This document shows, one piece after another, positions 15,301 to 30,800 of a stretch of DNA of 64,000 bases (position 1 is the first letter of the stretch; every line of letters starts with the position of its first letter). This DNA is from Echiichthys vipera (taxonomy: Eukaryota; Chordata; Actinopteri; Perciformes; Trachinidae). Both the position numbers and the translations under genes were made by a program. The notes under the pieces were generated by a model. That model had not been told where the DNA came from and ran no database searches. It worked only from the letters and a program-made list of their open reading frames with translations. The stretch is taken from the NCBI GenBank assembly GCA_963691815.1, contig OY829645.1, positions 1,984,001 through 2,048,000 on the forward strand. Reading direction: 5' to 3'.

Positions 15301-18300
15301 AACTTCAGAATCAAACTTAAAGCAAACTGACTTGATCACTTCAGCATCAAACTTAAAGCAAACCGACTTGATAACTTCAAAAAAAAATTCAAGCAGGCTG
15401 ACTTAATAACTTTAGAATCAAACTTAAAGCAGACTTACTTGATAACTTCAGAATCAAATCAAATTAAAGCAGACTGACTTTATAACTACAGAATCAAATT
15501 TAAAGCAGACTGACTTGATAATGTCAGAATCAAACTTTAAGCAGAGTGACTTGATAACTTCGAGTCAAACTTTAAGCACAATGACTGATAACTTCAGAAC
15601 CAAACTTGAAGCAGACTAACCTGATAACTTCAAAATCAAACTTAAAGCAGGCTGACTTAATAACTTTAGAATCAAACTTAAAGCAGACTGACTTGAAAAC
15701 TTCAAATCAAACTTAAAGTAGACTGACTTAATAACTTTAGAATCAAACCTAAAGCAGACTGACTTGATAACTTCAGAATCAAACTTAAAGCAGACTGACT
15801 TGATAACTACCGAATCAAAATGAAAGCAGACTGACTTGATAACTTCAGAATCAAACTTGAAGCAGACTTACCTGATAACTTCAAAATCAAACTTAAAGCA
15901 GGCTGACTTAATAACTTTAGAATCAAACTTAAATCAGACTGACTTGATAACTTCAGAATCAAACTTAAAGCAGACAGACTTTATAACTACAGAATCAAAT
16001 TTTAAGCAGACTGACTTGATAACTACAGAATCAAATTTGAAGCAGACTGACTTGATAACTTCAGAATCAAACTTAAAGCAGACTGACTTGATAACTTCGA
16101 GTCAAACTTAAAGCACAATGACTGATAACTTCAGAATCAAACTTAAAGAAGGCTGACTTAATAACTTTAGAATCAAACTGAAATCAGACTGACTTATTAG
16201 CTTCAAATCAAACTCAAAGCAGACTGACTTGATAACTTCAGAATCAAACGTGAAGCAGACTGACTTGATAACTTCAGAATCAAACTTAAAGCAGACTGAC
16301 CTGATAACTTTAGAATCAAACTAAAGCAGACTGACTTGATAACTTCAGAATCAAACTTGAAGCAGACTGACCTGATAACTTCAAAATCAAACTTAAAGCA
16401 GGCTGACTTAATAACTTTAGACTCAAACTTAAGGCAGACTGACTTGATAACTTCAGAATCAAACTAAAGCAGACTAACTTGATAACTACAGAATCAAAAT
16501 TAAAGCAGACTGACTTGATAACCTAAAATCAAACTTAAAGAAGGCTGACTTAATAACTTTAGAATCAAACTTAAAGCAGACTGACTTGATAACTTCAGAA
16601 TCAAACTTAAAGCAGACAGACTTTATAACTACAGAATCAAATTTAAAGCAGACTGACTTGATAACTACAGAATCAAATTTGAAGCAGACAGACTTGATAA
16701 CTTCAGAATCAAACTTAAAGCAGACTGACTTGATAACTTCGAGTCAAACTTAAAGCACAATGACTGAAAACTTCAGAATCAAACTTAAAGCAAACTGACT
16801 TGATCACTTCAGCATCAAACTTAAAGCAAACCGACTTGATAACTTCAAAATAAAACTTCAAGCAGGCTGACTTAATAACTTTAGAATCAAACTTAAAGCA
16901 GACTTACTTGTTAACTTCAGAATCAAATCAAACTAAAGCAGACTGACTTTATAACTACAGAATCAAATTTAAAGCAGACTGACTTGATAATGTCAGAATC
17001 AAACTTAAAACAAGGTGACTTGATAACTTCGAGTCAAACTTTAAGCACAATGACTGATAACTTCAGAACCAAAATTGAAGCAGACTAACCTGATAACTTC
17101 AAAATCAAACTTAAAGCAGGCTGACTTTATAACTTTAGAATCAAACTTAAAGCAGACTGACTTGAAAACTTCAAATCAAACTTAAAGTAGACTGACTTAA
17201 TAACTTTAGAATCAAACCTAAAGCAGACTGACTTGATAACTTCAGAATCAAACTTAAAGCAGACTGACTTGATAACTACCGAATCAAAATGAAAGCAGAC
17301 TGACTTGATAACTTCAGAATCAAACTTGAAGCAGACTTACCTGATAACTTCAAAATCAAACTTAAAGCAGGCTGACTTAATAACTTTAGAATCAAACTTA
17401 AATCAGACTGACTTTATAACTACAGAATCAAATTTTAAGCAGACTGACTTGATAACTACAGAATCAAATTTGAAGCAGACTGACTTGATAACTTCAGAAT
17501 CAAACTTAAAGCAGACTGACTTGATAACTTCGAGTCAAACTTAAAGCACAATGACTGATAACTTCAGAATCAAACTTAAAGCAAACTGACTTGATCACTT
17601 CAGAATCAAACTTAAAGCAAACTGACTTGATCACTTCAGAATCAAACTTAAAGCAAACCGACTTGATAACTTCAAAATAAAACTTAAAGCAGACTGACTT
17701 GATAACTTCAAATCAAACTTAAAGCAGACTGACTTGATATCTTCAGAATCAAACCTAAAGCAGACTGACTTGATAACTTCAAAATCAAACTTAAAGAAGG
17801 CTGACCTGATAACTTTAGAATCAAACTAAAGCAGACTGACTTGAAAACTTCAGAATCAAACTTGAAGCAGACTGACCTGATAACTTCAAAATCAAACTTA
17901 AAGCAGGCTGACTTAATAACTTTAGACTCAAACTTAAGGCAGACTGACTTGATAACTTCAGAATCAAACTAAAGCAGACTAACTTGATAACTACAGAATC
18001 AAAATTAAAGCAGACTGACTTGATAACCTAAAATCAAACTTAAAGAAGGCTGACTTAATAACTTTAGAATCAAACTTAAAGCAGACTGACTTGATAACTT
18101 CAGAATCAAACTTAAAGCAGACTGACTTCATAACTACATGTCAAACTTAAAGCAGACTGACTTGATAATTTCGAGTCAAACTTAAAGCAGACTAACTTGA
18201 TAACTACAGAATCAAAATTAAAGCAGACTGACTTGATAACTTCAGAATCAAACTTGAAGCACACTAACCTGATAACTTCAAAATCAAACTTAAAGCAGGC

Positions 18301-21300
18301 TGACTTAATAACTTTAGAATCAAACTTAAAGCAGACTTACTTGATAACATCAGAATCAAATCAAACTAAAGCAGACTGACTTTATAACTACAGAATCAAA
18401 CTTAAAGCAGACTGACTTGATGACATCAGAATCAAACTTAAAGCACACTGACTTGATAACTTCAAGTCAAACTTAAAGCAGACTGACTTGATGACTTCGA
18501 GTCAAACTTAAAGCAGGCTGACTTGATAACTTCAGAATCAAACTTAAGGCAGACTGACTTGATAACTACAGAATCAAATTTGAAGCAGACTGACTTGATA
18601 ACTTCAGAATCAAACTTGAAGCAGACTGACCTGATAACTTCAAAATCAAACTTAAAGCAGGCTGACTTAATAACTTTAGAATCAAACTTAAATCAGACTG
18701 ACTTTATAACTACAGAATCAAATTTTAAGCAGACTGACTTGATAACTACAGAATCAAATTTGAAGCAGACTGACTTGATAACTTCAGAATCAAACTTAAA
18801 GCAGACTGACTTGATAACTTCGAGTCAAACTTAAAGCACAATGACTGATAACTTCAGAATCAAACTTAAAGCAAACTGACTTGATCACTTCAGAATCAAA
18901 CTTAAAGCAAACTGACTTGATCACTTCAGAATCAAACTTAAAGCAAACCGACTTGATAACTTCAAAATAAAACTTAAAGCAGACTGACTTGATAACTTCA
19001 AATCAAACTTAAAGCAGACTGACTTGATATCTTCAGAATCAAACCTAAAGCAGACTGACTTGATAACTTCAAAATCAAACTTAAAGAAGGCTGACCTGAT
19101 AACTTTAGAATCAAACTAAAGCAGACTGACTTGAAAACTTCAGAATCAAACTTGAAGCAGACTGACCTGATAACTTTAAAATCAAACTTAAAGCAGGCTG
19201 ACTTAATAACTTTAGACTCAAACTTAAGGCAGACTGACTTGATAACTTCAGAATCAAACTAAAGCAGACTAACTTGATAACTACAGAATCAAAATTAAAG
19301 CAGACTGACTTGATAACCTAAAATCAAACTTAAAGAAGGCTGACTTAATAACTTTAGAATCAAACTTAAAGCAGACTGACTTGATAACTTCAGAATCAAA
19401 CTTAAAGCAGACAGACTTTATAACTACAGAATCAAATTGAAAGCAGACTGACTTGATAACTACAGAATCAAATTTGAAGCAGACTGACTTGATAACTTCA
19501 GAATCAAACTTAAAGCAGACTGACTTGATAACTTCGAGTCAAACTTAAAGCACAATGACTGAAAACTTCAGAATCAAACTTAAAGCAAACTGACTTGATC
19601 ACTTCAGCATCAAACTTAAAGCAAACCGACTTGATAACTTCAAAATAAAACTTCAAGCAGGCTGACTTAATAACTTTAGAATCAAACTTAAAGCAGACTT
19701 ACTTGATAACTTCAGAATCAAATCAAACTAAAGCAGACTGACTTCATAACTACATGTCAAACTTAAAGCAGACTGACTTGATGATTTCGAGTCAAACTTA
19801 AAGCAGACTAACTTGATAACTACAGAATCAAAATTAAAGCAGACTGACTTGATAACTTCAGAATCAAACTTGAAGCACACTAACCTGATGACTTCAAAAT
19901 CAAACTTAAAGCAGGCTGACTTAATAACTTTAGAATCAAATTTAAAGCAGACTTACTTGATAACATCAGAATCAAATCAAACTAAAGCAGACTGACTTTA
20001 TAACTACAGAATCAAACTTAAAGCAGACTGACTTGATGACATCAGAATCAAACCTAAAGCACACTGACTTGATAACTTCAAGTCAAACTTAAAGCAGACT
20101 GACTTGATGACTTCGAGTCAAACTTAAAGCAGGCTGACTTGATAACTTCAGAATCAAACTTAAGGCAGACTGACTTGATAACTACAGAATCAAATTTGAA
20201 GCAGACTGACTTGATAACTTCAGAATCAAACTTGAAGCAGACTGACCTGATAACTTCAAAATCAAACTTAAAGCAGGCTGACTTAATAACTTTAGAATCA
20301 AACTTAAAGCAGACTGACCTGATAACTTCAAAATCAAACTTTAAGCAGACTGACTTGAAAAATACAGTAAACAAACGTGAAGCAGACTGACTTGATAATT
20401 TCAGAATCAAACTAAAGCAGAATTACTTGATGACTTCAGAATCAAATCAAACTAAAGCAGAATGACCTTATAACTACAGAATCAAATTTAAAGCAGACTG
20501 ACTTGATAACTTCAGAATCAAACTTAAAGCACACTGACTTGATAACTTCAAGTCAAACTTAAAGCAGACTGACTTGATTACTTCAAGTCAAACTTAAAGC
20601 AGGCTGACTTGATAACTTCAGAATCAAACTTAAAGCAGACTGACTTGATAATTTCAGAATCAAACTCAGAGCTGACTGACTTGATAACTACAGAATTAAA
20701 ATTAAAGCAGACTAACTTGATAACTTCAATTCAAACTTAAAGCAAACAGACTTGAGCACTTCACAATCAAACTAAAGCAGACTGACTTGATAACTTCAGA
20801 ATCAAACTTAAAGCAGACTGACTTGATAACTTCAGAATCAAACGTGAAGCAGACTGACTTGATAACTACATAATCAAACTTAAAGCAGACTGACTTGATA
20901 ACTTCAGAAGCAAACTAAAGCAGACTGACTTTATAACTACAGAATCAAATTTAAAGCAGACTGACTTGATAACGTCAGAATCAAACTTAAAGCAGAGTGA
21001 CTTGATAACTTCGAGTCAAACTTAAAGCACAATGACTGATAACTTCAGAACCAAGCTTGAAGCAGACTAACCTGATAACTTCAAAATCAAACTTAAAGCA
21101 GGCTGACTTAATAACTTTAGAAGCAAACTTCAAGCAGACTGACTTGAAAACTTCAAATCAAACTTAAAGTAGACTGACTTAATAACTTCAGACTCAAACT
21201 TAAAGCAGACTGACTTGATAACTTCAGAATCAAACTAAAGCAGACTTACTTGATAACTTCAGAATCAAACTTAAAGCACACTGACTTGATAACTTCAAGT

Positions 21301-24300
21301 CAAACTTAAAGCAGACTGACTTGATTACTTCAAGTCAAACTTAAAGCAGGCTGACTTGATAACTTCAGAATCAAACTTAAAGCAGACTGACTTGATAATT
21401 TCAGAATCAAACTCAGAGCTGACTGACTTGATAACTACAGAACTAAAATTAAAGCAGACTGACTTGATAACTTCAATTCAAACTTAAAGCAAACAGACTT
21501 GAGCACTTCACAATCAAACTAAAGCAGACTGACTTGATAACTTCAGAATCAAACTGAAAGCAGACTGACTTGATAACTTCAGAATCAAACGTGAAGCAGA
21601 CTGACTTGATAACTACATAATCAAACTTAAAGCAGACTGACTTGATAACTTCAGAAGCAAACTAAAGCAGACTGACTTTATAACTACAGAATCAAATGTA
21701 AAGCAGACTGACTTGATAATGTCAGAATCAAACTTAAAGCAGAGTGACTTGATAACTTCGAGTCAAACTTTAAGCACAATGACTGATAACTTCAGAACCA
21801 AACTTGAAGCAGACTAACCTGATAACTTAAAAATCAAACTTAAAGCAGGCTGACTTAATAACTTTAGAATCAAACTTAAAGCAGACTGACTTGAAAACTT
21901 CAAATCAAACTTAAAGTAGACTGACTTAATAACTTTAGAATCAAACCTAAAGCAGACTGACTTGATAACTTCAGAATCAAACTTAAAGCAGACTGACTTG
22001 ATAACTACCGATTCAAAATGAAAGCAGACTGACTTGATAACTTCAGAATTAAACTTGAAGCAGACTTACCTGATAACTTCAAAATCAAACTTAAAGCAGG
22101 CTGACTTAATAACTTTAGAATCAAACTTAAATCAGACTGACTTGATAACTTCAGAATCAAACTTAAAGCAGACAGACTTTATAACTACAGAATCAAATTT
22201 TAAGCAGACTGACTTGATAACTTCAGAATCAAACGTGAAGCAGACTGACTTGATAACTACATTATCAAACTTAAAGCAGACTGACTTGATAACTTCAGAA
22301 GCAAACTAAAGCAGACTGACTTTAAAACTACAGAATCAAATTTAAAGCAGACTGACTTGATAACGTCAGAATCAAACTTAAAGCAGAGTGACTTGATAAC
22401 TTCGAGTCAAACTTAAAGCACAATGACTGATAACTTCAGAACCAAACTTGAAGCAGACTAACCTGATAACTTCAAAATCAAACTTAAAGCAGGCTGACTT
22501 AATAACTTTAGAAGCAAACTTAAAGCAGACTGACTTGATTACTTCAAGTCAAACTAAAGCAGACTTACTTGATAACTTCAGAATCAAACTTAAAGCACAC
22601 TGACTTGATAACTTCAAGTCAAACTTAAAGCAGACTGACTTGATTACTTCAAGTCAAACTTAAAGCAGGCTGACTTGATAACTTCAGAATCAAACTTAAA
22701 GCAGACTGACTTGATAATTTCAGAATCAAACTCAGAGCTGAATGACTTGATAACTACAGAACTAAAATTAAAGCAGACTGACTTGATAACTTCAATTCAA
22801 ACTTAAAGCAAACAGACTTGAGCACTTCACAATCAAACTAAAGCAGACTGACTTGATAACTTCAGAATCAAACTTAAAGCAGACTGACTTGATAACTTCA
22901 GAATCAAACGTGAAGCAGACTGACTTGATAACTTCAGAATCAAACTTAAAGCAGACTGACTAGATAATTTCAGAATCAAACTCAGAGCTGACTGATTTGA
23001 TAACTACAGAATTAAAATTAAAGCAGACTGACTTGATAACTTCAATTCAAACTTAAAGCAAACAGACTTGAGCACTTCACAATCAAACTAAAGCAGACTG
23101 ACTTGATAACTTCAGAATCAAACTTAAAGCAGACTGACTTGATAACTTCAGAATCAAACGTGAAGCAGACTGACTTGATAACTACATAATCAAACTTAAA
23201 GCAGACTGACTTGATAACTTCAGAAGCAAACTAAAGCAGACTGACTTTATAACTACAGAATCAAATTTAAAGCAGACTGACTTGATAACGTCAGAATCAA
23301 ACTTAAAGCAGAGTGACTTGATAACTTCGAGTCAAACTTAAAGCACAATGACTGATAACTTCAGAACCAAACTTGAAGCAGACTAACCTGATAACTTCAA
23401 AATCAAACTTAAAGCAGGCTGACTTAATAACTTTAGAAGCAAACTTAAAGCAGACTGACTTGAAAACTTCAAATCAAACTTAAAGTAGACTGACTTAATA
23501 ACTTCAGAATCAAACTTAAAGCAGACTGACTTGATAACTTCAGAATCAAACTAAAGCAGACTTACTTGATAACTTCAGAATCAAACTTAAAGCACACTGA
23601 CTTGATAACTTCAAGTCAAACTTAAAGCAGACTGACTTGATTACTTCAAGTCAAACTTAAAGCAGGCTGACTTGATAACTTCAGAATCAAACTTAAAGCA
23701 GACTGACTTGATAATTTCAGAATCAAACTCAGAGCTGACTGACTTGATAACTACAGAACTAAAATTAAAGCAGACTGACTTGATAACTTCGAGTCAAACT
23801 TTAAGCACAATGACTGATAACTTCAGAACCAAACTTGAAGCAGACTAACCTGATAACTTAAAAATCAAACTTAAAGCAGGCTGACTTAATAACTTTAGAA
23901 TCAAACTTAAAGCAGACTGACTTGAAAACTTCAAATCAAACTTAAAGTAGACTGACTTAATAACTTTAGAATCAAACCTAAAGCAGACTGACTTGATAAC
24001 TTCAGAATCAAACTTAAAGCAGACTGACTTGATAACTACCGATTCAAAATGAAAGCAGACTGACTTGATAACTTCAGAATTAAACTTGAAGCAGACTTAC
24101 CTGATAACTTCAAAATCAAACTTAAAACAGGCTGACTTAATAACTTTAGAATCAAACTTAAATCAGACTGACTTGATAACTTCAGAATCAAACTTAAAGC
24201 AGACAGACTTTATAACTACAGAATCAAATTTTAAGCAGACTGACTTGATAACTACAGAATCAAATTTGAAGCAGACTGACTTGATAACTTCAGAATCAAA

Positions 24301-26204
24301 CTTAAAGCAGAGTGACTTGATAACTTCGAGTCAAACTTAAAGCACAATGACTGATAACTTCAGAATCAAACTTAAAGCAAACCGACTTGATAACTTCAAA
24401 ATAAAACTTAAAGCAGACTGACTTGATAACTTCAAATCAAACTTAAAGCAGACTGACTTGATATCTTCAGAATCAAACCTAAAGCAGACTGACTTGATAA
24501 CTTCAAAATCAAACTTAAAGAAGGCTGACTTAATAACTTTAGAATCAAACTTAAATCAGACTGACTTATTAGCTTCAAATCAAACTCAAAGCAGACTGAC
24601 TTGATAACTTCAGAATCAAACGTGAAACAGACTGACTTGATAACTTCAGAATCAAACTTAAAGCAGACTGACCTGATAACTTTAGAATCAAACTAAAGCA
24701 GACTGACTTGATAACTTCAGAATCAAACTTGAAGCAGACTGACCTGATAACTTCAAAATCAAACTTAAAGCAGGCTGACTTAATAACTTTAGACTCAAAC
24801 TTAAGGCAGACTGACTTGATAACTTCAGAATCAAACTAAAGCAGACAAACTTGATAACTACAGAATCAAAATTAAAGCAGACTGACTTGATAACCTAAAA
24901 TCAAACTTAAAGAAGGCTGACTTAATAACTTTAGAATCAAACTTAAAGCAGACTGACTTGATAACTTCAGAATCAAACTTAAAGCAGACAGACTTTATAA
25001 CTACAGAATCAAATTTAAAGCAGACTGACTTGATGACTACAGAATCAAATTTGAAGCAGACTGACTTGATAACTTCAGAATCAAACTTAAAGCAGACTGA
25101 CTTGATAACTTCGAGTCAAACTTAAAGCACAATGACTGAAAACTTCAGAATCAAACTTAAAGCAAACTGACTTGATCACTTCAGCATCAAACTTAAAGCA
25201 AACCGACTTGATAACTTCAAAATAAAACTTCAAGCAGGCTGACTTAATAACTTTAGAATCAAACTTAAAGCAGACTTACTTGATAACTTCAGAATCAAAT
25301 CAAACTAAAGCAGACTGACTTCATAACTACAGAATCAAACTTAAAGCAGACTGACTTGATGACATCAGAATCAAACTTAGAGCACACTGACTTGATAACT
25401 TCATGTCAAACTTAAAGCAGACTGACTTGATGACTTCGAGTCAAACTTAAAGCAGACTAACTTGATAACTACAGAATCAAAATTAAAGCAGACTGACTTG
25501 ATAACTTCAGAATCAAACTTGAAGCACACTAACCTGATAACCTCAAAATCAAACTTAAAGCAGGCTGACTTAATAACTTTAGAATCAAACTTAAAGCAGA
25601 CTTACTTGATAACATCAGAATCAAATCAAACTAAAGCAGACTGACTTTATAACTACAGAATCAAACTTAAAGCAGACTGACTTGATGACATCAGAATCAA
25701 ACTTAAAGCACACTAACTTGATAACTTCAAGTCAAACTTAAAGCAGACTAACTTGATTACTTCGAGTCAAACTTAAAGCAGGCTGACTTGATAACTTCAG
25801 AATCAAACTTAAGGCAGACTGACTTGATAACTACAGAATCAAATTTGAAGCAGACTGACTTGATAACTTCAGAATCAAACTTGAAGCAGACTGACCTGAT
25901 AACTTCAAAATCAAACTTAAAGCAGGCTGACTTAATAACTTTAGAATCAAACTTAAAGCAGACTGACCTGATAACTTCAAAATCAAACTTTAAGCAGACT
26001 GACTTGAAAAATACAGAAAACAAACGTGAAGCAGACTGACTTGATAACTTCAGAATCAAACTAAAGCAGAATTACTTGATGACTTCAGAATCAAATCAAA
26101 CTAAAGCAGACTGACCTTATAACTACAGAATCAAATTTAAAGCAGACTGACTTGATAACTTCAGAATCAAACTTAAAGCACACTGACTTGATAACTTCAA
26201 GTCA
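12390..26204. repeat. Satellite with partial and rearranged HOR copies
   Basis: This stretch holds only satellite. From about 11.4 to 13.06 kb the sequence is repeated at an offset of 4,544 bp (the TTCGAG landmark at 11552/16096, 12194/16738, 12484/17028 and 12985/17529), so it continues the 4.9-kb family in shortened form. Segments at 13403 and 18523 correspond with a 5,120-bp offset, and those at 21757 and 23788 with 2,031 bp. The block at 20058-21617 matches 1741-3300. No gene or RNA is visible. Confidence 0.75.
22731..23173. repeat. Local 250-bp tandem duplication within the satellite
   Basis: The CTCAGAGCTG variant at 22731 recurs at 22981, and the intervening monomers (TTCAATTCAAAC, AGACTTGAGCACTTCACAATC, then the GTGAAGCAG variant) are repeated in the same order. 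The 250 bp are about seven monomers including short variants. The second copy carries on into the usual ACATAATCAAAC monomer, while the first jumps back to CTAGATAATTTCAG. Confidence 0.6.
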
Positions 26205-27848
26205 AACTTAAAGCAGACTGACTTGATTACTTCAAGTCAAACTTAAAGCAGGCTGACTTGATAACTTCAGAATCAAATTTAAAGCAGACTGACTTGATAA
26301 TTTCAGAATCAAACTCAGAGCTGACTGACTTGATAACTACAGAATCAAACTTAAAGCAGACTGACTTGATAACTACAGAATCAAAATGAAAGCAGACTGA
26401 CTTGATAACTTCAGAATCAAACTTGAAGCAGACTTACCTGATAACTTCAAAATAAAACTTAAAGCAGACTAACTTGATAACTTCAATTCAAACTTAAAGC
26501 AAACAGACTTGAGCACTTCACAATCAAACTAAAGCAGACTGACTTGATAACTTTAGAATCAAACTTAAAGCAGACTGACTTGATAACTTCAGAATCAAAC
26601 GTGAAGCAGACTGACTTGATAACTACATAATCAAACTTAAAGCAGACTGACTTGATAACGTCAGAATCAAACTTAAAGCAGAGTGACTTGATAACTTCGA
26701 GTCAAACTTAAAGCACAATGACTGATAACTTCAGAACCAAACTTGAAGCAGACTAACCTGATAACTTCAAAATCAAACTTAAAGCAGGCTGACTTAATAA
26801 CTTTAGAAGCAAACTTAAAGCAGACTGACTTGAAAACTTCAAATCAAACTTAAAGTAGACTGACTTAATAACTTCAGAATCAAACTTAAAGCAGACTGAC
26901 TTGATAACTACAGAATCAAAATGAAAGCAGACTGACTTGATAACGTCAGAATCAAACTTGAAGCAGACTTACCTGATAACTTCAAAATAAAACTTAAAGC
27001 AGGCTGACTTAATAACTTTAGAATCAAACTTAAATCAGACTGACTTGATTACTTCAAGTCAAACTTAAAGCAGGCTGACTTGATAACTTCAGAATCAAAC
27101 TTAAAGCAGACTGACTTGATAATTTCAGAATCAAACTCAGAGCTGACTGACTTGATAACTACAGAATCAAACTTAAAGCAGACTGACTTGATAACTACAG
27201 AATCAAAATGAAAGCAGACTGACTTGATAACTTCAGAATCAAACTTGAAGCAGACTTACCTGATAACTTCAAAATAAAACTTAAAGCAGACTAACTTGAT
27301 AACTTCAATTCAAACTTAAAGCTAACAGACTTGAGCACTTCACAATCAAACTAAAGCAGACTGACTTGATAACTTTAGAATCAAACTTAAAGCAGACTGA
27401 CTTGATAACTTCAGAATCAAACGTGAAGCAGACTGACTTGATAACTACATAATCAAACTTAAAGCAGACTGACTTGATAACGTCAGAATCAAACTTAAAG
27501 CAGAGTGACTTGATAACTTTGAGTCAAACTTAAAGCACAATGACTGATAACTTCAGAACCAAACTTGAAGCAGACTAACCTGATAACTTCAAAATCAAAC
27601 TTAAAGCAGGCTGACTTAATAACTTTAGAAGCAAACTTAAAGCAGACTGACTTGAAAACTTCAAATCAAACTTAAAGTAGACTGACTTAATAACTTCAGA
27701 ATCAAACTTAAAGCAGACTGACTTGATAACTACAGAATCAAAATGAAAGCAGACTGACTTGATAACTTCAGAATCAAACTTGAAGCAGACTTACCTGATA
27801 ACTTCAAAATAAAACTTAAAGCAGGCTGACTTAATAACTTTAGAATCA
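26205..27848. repeat. Higher-order repeat, 822-bp unit, two tandem copies
   Basis: Copy 1 is about 26205-27026 and copy 2 about 27027-27848. The offset is exactly 822 bp at several landmarks: GATTACTTCAAGTC at 26225/27047, TTTCAGAATC at 26301/27123 and CAATCAAACT at 26521/27343. The two copies differ by a few substitutions, for example GCAAACAGAC against GCTAACAGAC. The unit is about 22.8 monomers, a non-integer because it includes 35-bp variants. Confidence 0.8.
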
Positions 27849-30800
27849 AACTTAAATCAGACTGACTTGATAACTTCAGAATCAAACTTAAAGCAGACAG
27901 ACTTTATAACTACAGAATCAAATTTTAAGCAGACTGACTTGATAACTACAGAATCAAATTTGAAGCAGACTGACTTGATAACTTCAGAATCAAACTTAAA
28001 GCAGACTGACTTGATAACTTCGAGTCAAACTTAAAGCACAATGACTGATAACTTCAGAATCAAACTTAAAGCAAACTGACTTGATCACTTCAGAATCAAA
28101 CTTAAAGCAAACCGACTTGATAACTTCAAAATAAAACTTAAAGCAGACTGACTTGATATCTTCAGAATCAAACCTAAAGCAGACTGACTTGATAACTTCA
28201 AAATCAAACTTAAAGAGGCTGACTTAATAACTTTAGAATCAAACTTAATTCAGACTGACTTATTAGCTTCAAATCAAACTCAAAGCAGACTGACTCGATA
28301 ACTTCAGAATCAAACGTGAAGCAGACTGACTTGATAACTTCAGAATCAAACTTAAAGCAGACTGACCTGATAACTTTAGAATCAAACTAAAGCAGACTGA
28401 CTTGATAACTTCAGAATCAAACTTGAAGCAGACTGACCTGATAACTTCAAAATCAAACTTAAAGCAGGCTGACTTAATAACTTTAGACTCAAACTTAAGG
28501 CAGACTGACTTGATAACTTCAGAATCAAACTAAAGCAGACTAACTTGATAAATACAGAATCAAAATTAAAGCAGACTGACTTGATAACCTAAAATCAAAC
28601 TTAAAGAAGGCTGACTTAATAACTTTAGAATCAAACTTAAAGCAGACTGACTTGATAACTTCAGAATCAAACTTAAAGCAGACAGACTTTATAACTACAG
28701 AATCAAATTTAAAGCAGACTGACTTGATAACTACAGAATCAAATTTGAAGCAGACTGACTTGATAACTTCAGAATCAAACTTAAAGCAGACTGACTTGAT
28801 AACTTCGAGTCAAACTTAAAGCACAATGACTGAAAACTTCAGAATCAAACTTAAAGCAAACTGACTTGATCACTTCAGCATCAAACTTAAAGTAAACCGA
28901 CTTGATAACTTCAAAATAAAACTTCAAGCAGGCTGACTTAATAACTTTAGAATCAAACTTAAAGCAGACTGTCCTGATAACTTCAGAATCAAACTAAAGC
29001 AGAATTACTTGATGACTTCAGAATCAAATCAAACTAAAGCAGACTGACCTTATAACTACAGAATCAAATTTAAAGCAGACTGACTTGATAACTTCAGAAT
29101 TAAACTTAAAGCACACTGACTTGATAACTTCAAGTCAAACTTAAAGCAGACTGACTTGATTACTTCAAGTCAAACTTAAAGCAGGCTGACTTGATAACTT
29201 CAGAATCAAACTTAAAGCAGACTGACTTGATAATTTCAGAATCAAACTCAGAGCTGACTGACTTGATAACTACAGAATTAAAATTAAAGCAGACTGACTT
29301 GATAACTTCAATTCAAACTTAAAGCAAACAGACTTGAGCACTTCACAATCAAACTAAAGCAGACTGACTTGATAACTTCAGAATCAAACTTAAAGCAGAC
29401 GGACTTGATAACTTCAGAATCAAAGGTGAAGCAGACTGACTTGATAACTACATAATCAAACTTAAAGCAGACTGACTTGATAACTTCAGAAGCAAACTAA
29501 AGCAGACTGACTTTATAACTACAGAATCAAATTTAAAGCAGACTGACTTGATAACGTCAGAATCAAACTTAAAGCAGAGTGACTTGATAACTTCGAGTCA
29601 AACTTAAAGCACAATGACTGATAACTTCAGAACCAAACTTGAAGCAGACTAACCTGATAACTTCAAAATCAAACTTTAAGCAGGCTGACTTAATAACTTT
29701 AGAATCAAACTTAAAGCAGACTGACTTGAAAACTTCAAATCAAACTTAAAGTAGACTGACTTAATAACTTTAGAATCAAACCTAAAGCAGACTGATTTGA
29801 TAACTTCAGAATCAAACTTAAAGCAGACTGACTTGATAACTACAGAATCAAAATGAAAGCAGACTGACTTGATAACTTCAGAATCAAACTTGAAGCAGAC
29901 TTACCTGATAACTTCAAAATAAAACTTAAAGCAGGCTGACTTAATAACTTTAGAATCAAACTTAAATCAGACTGACTTGATAACTTCAGAATCAAACTTA
30001 AAGCAGACAGACTTTATAATTACAGAATCAAATTTTAAGCAGACTGACTTGATAACTACAGAATCAAATTTGAAGCAGACTGACTTGATAACTTCAGAAT
30101 CAAACTTAAAGCAGACTGACTTGATAACTTCGAGTCAAACTTAAAGCACAATGACTGATAACTTCAGAATCAAACTTAAAGCAAACTGACTTGATCACTT
30201 CAGAATCAAACTTAAAGCAAACCGACTTGATAACTTCAAAATAAAACTTAAAGCAGACTGACTTGATAACTTCAAATCAAACTTAAAGCAGACTGACTTG
30301 ATATCTTCAGAATCAAACCTAAAGCAGACTGACTTGATAACTTCAAAATCAAACTTAAAGAAGGCTGACTTAATAACTTTAGAATCAAATTTAAATCAGA
30401 CTGACTTATTAGCTTCAAATCAAACTCAAAGCAGACTGACTTGATAACTTCAGAATCAAACGTGAAGCAGACTGACTTGATAACTTCAGAATCAAACTTA
30501 AAGCAGACTGACCTGATAACTTTAGAATCAAACTAAAGCAGACTGACTTGATAACTTCAGAATCAAACTTGAAGCAGACTGACCTGATAACTTCAAAATC
30601 AAACTTAAAGCAGGCTGACTTAATAACTTTAGACTCAAACTTAAGGCAGACTGACTTGATAACTTCAGAATCAAACTAAAGCAGACTAACTTGATAACTA
30701 CAGAATCAAAATTAAAGCAGACTGACTTGATAACCTAAAATCAAACTTAAAGAAGGCTGACTTAATAACTTTAGAATCAAACTTAAAGCAGACTGACTTG

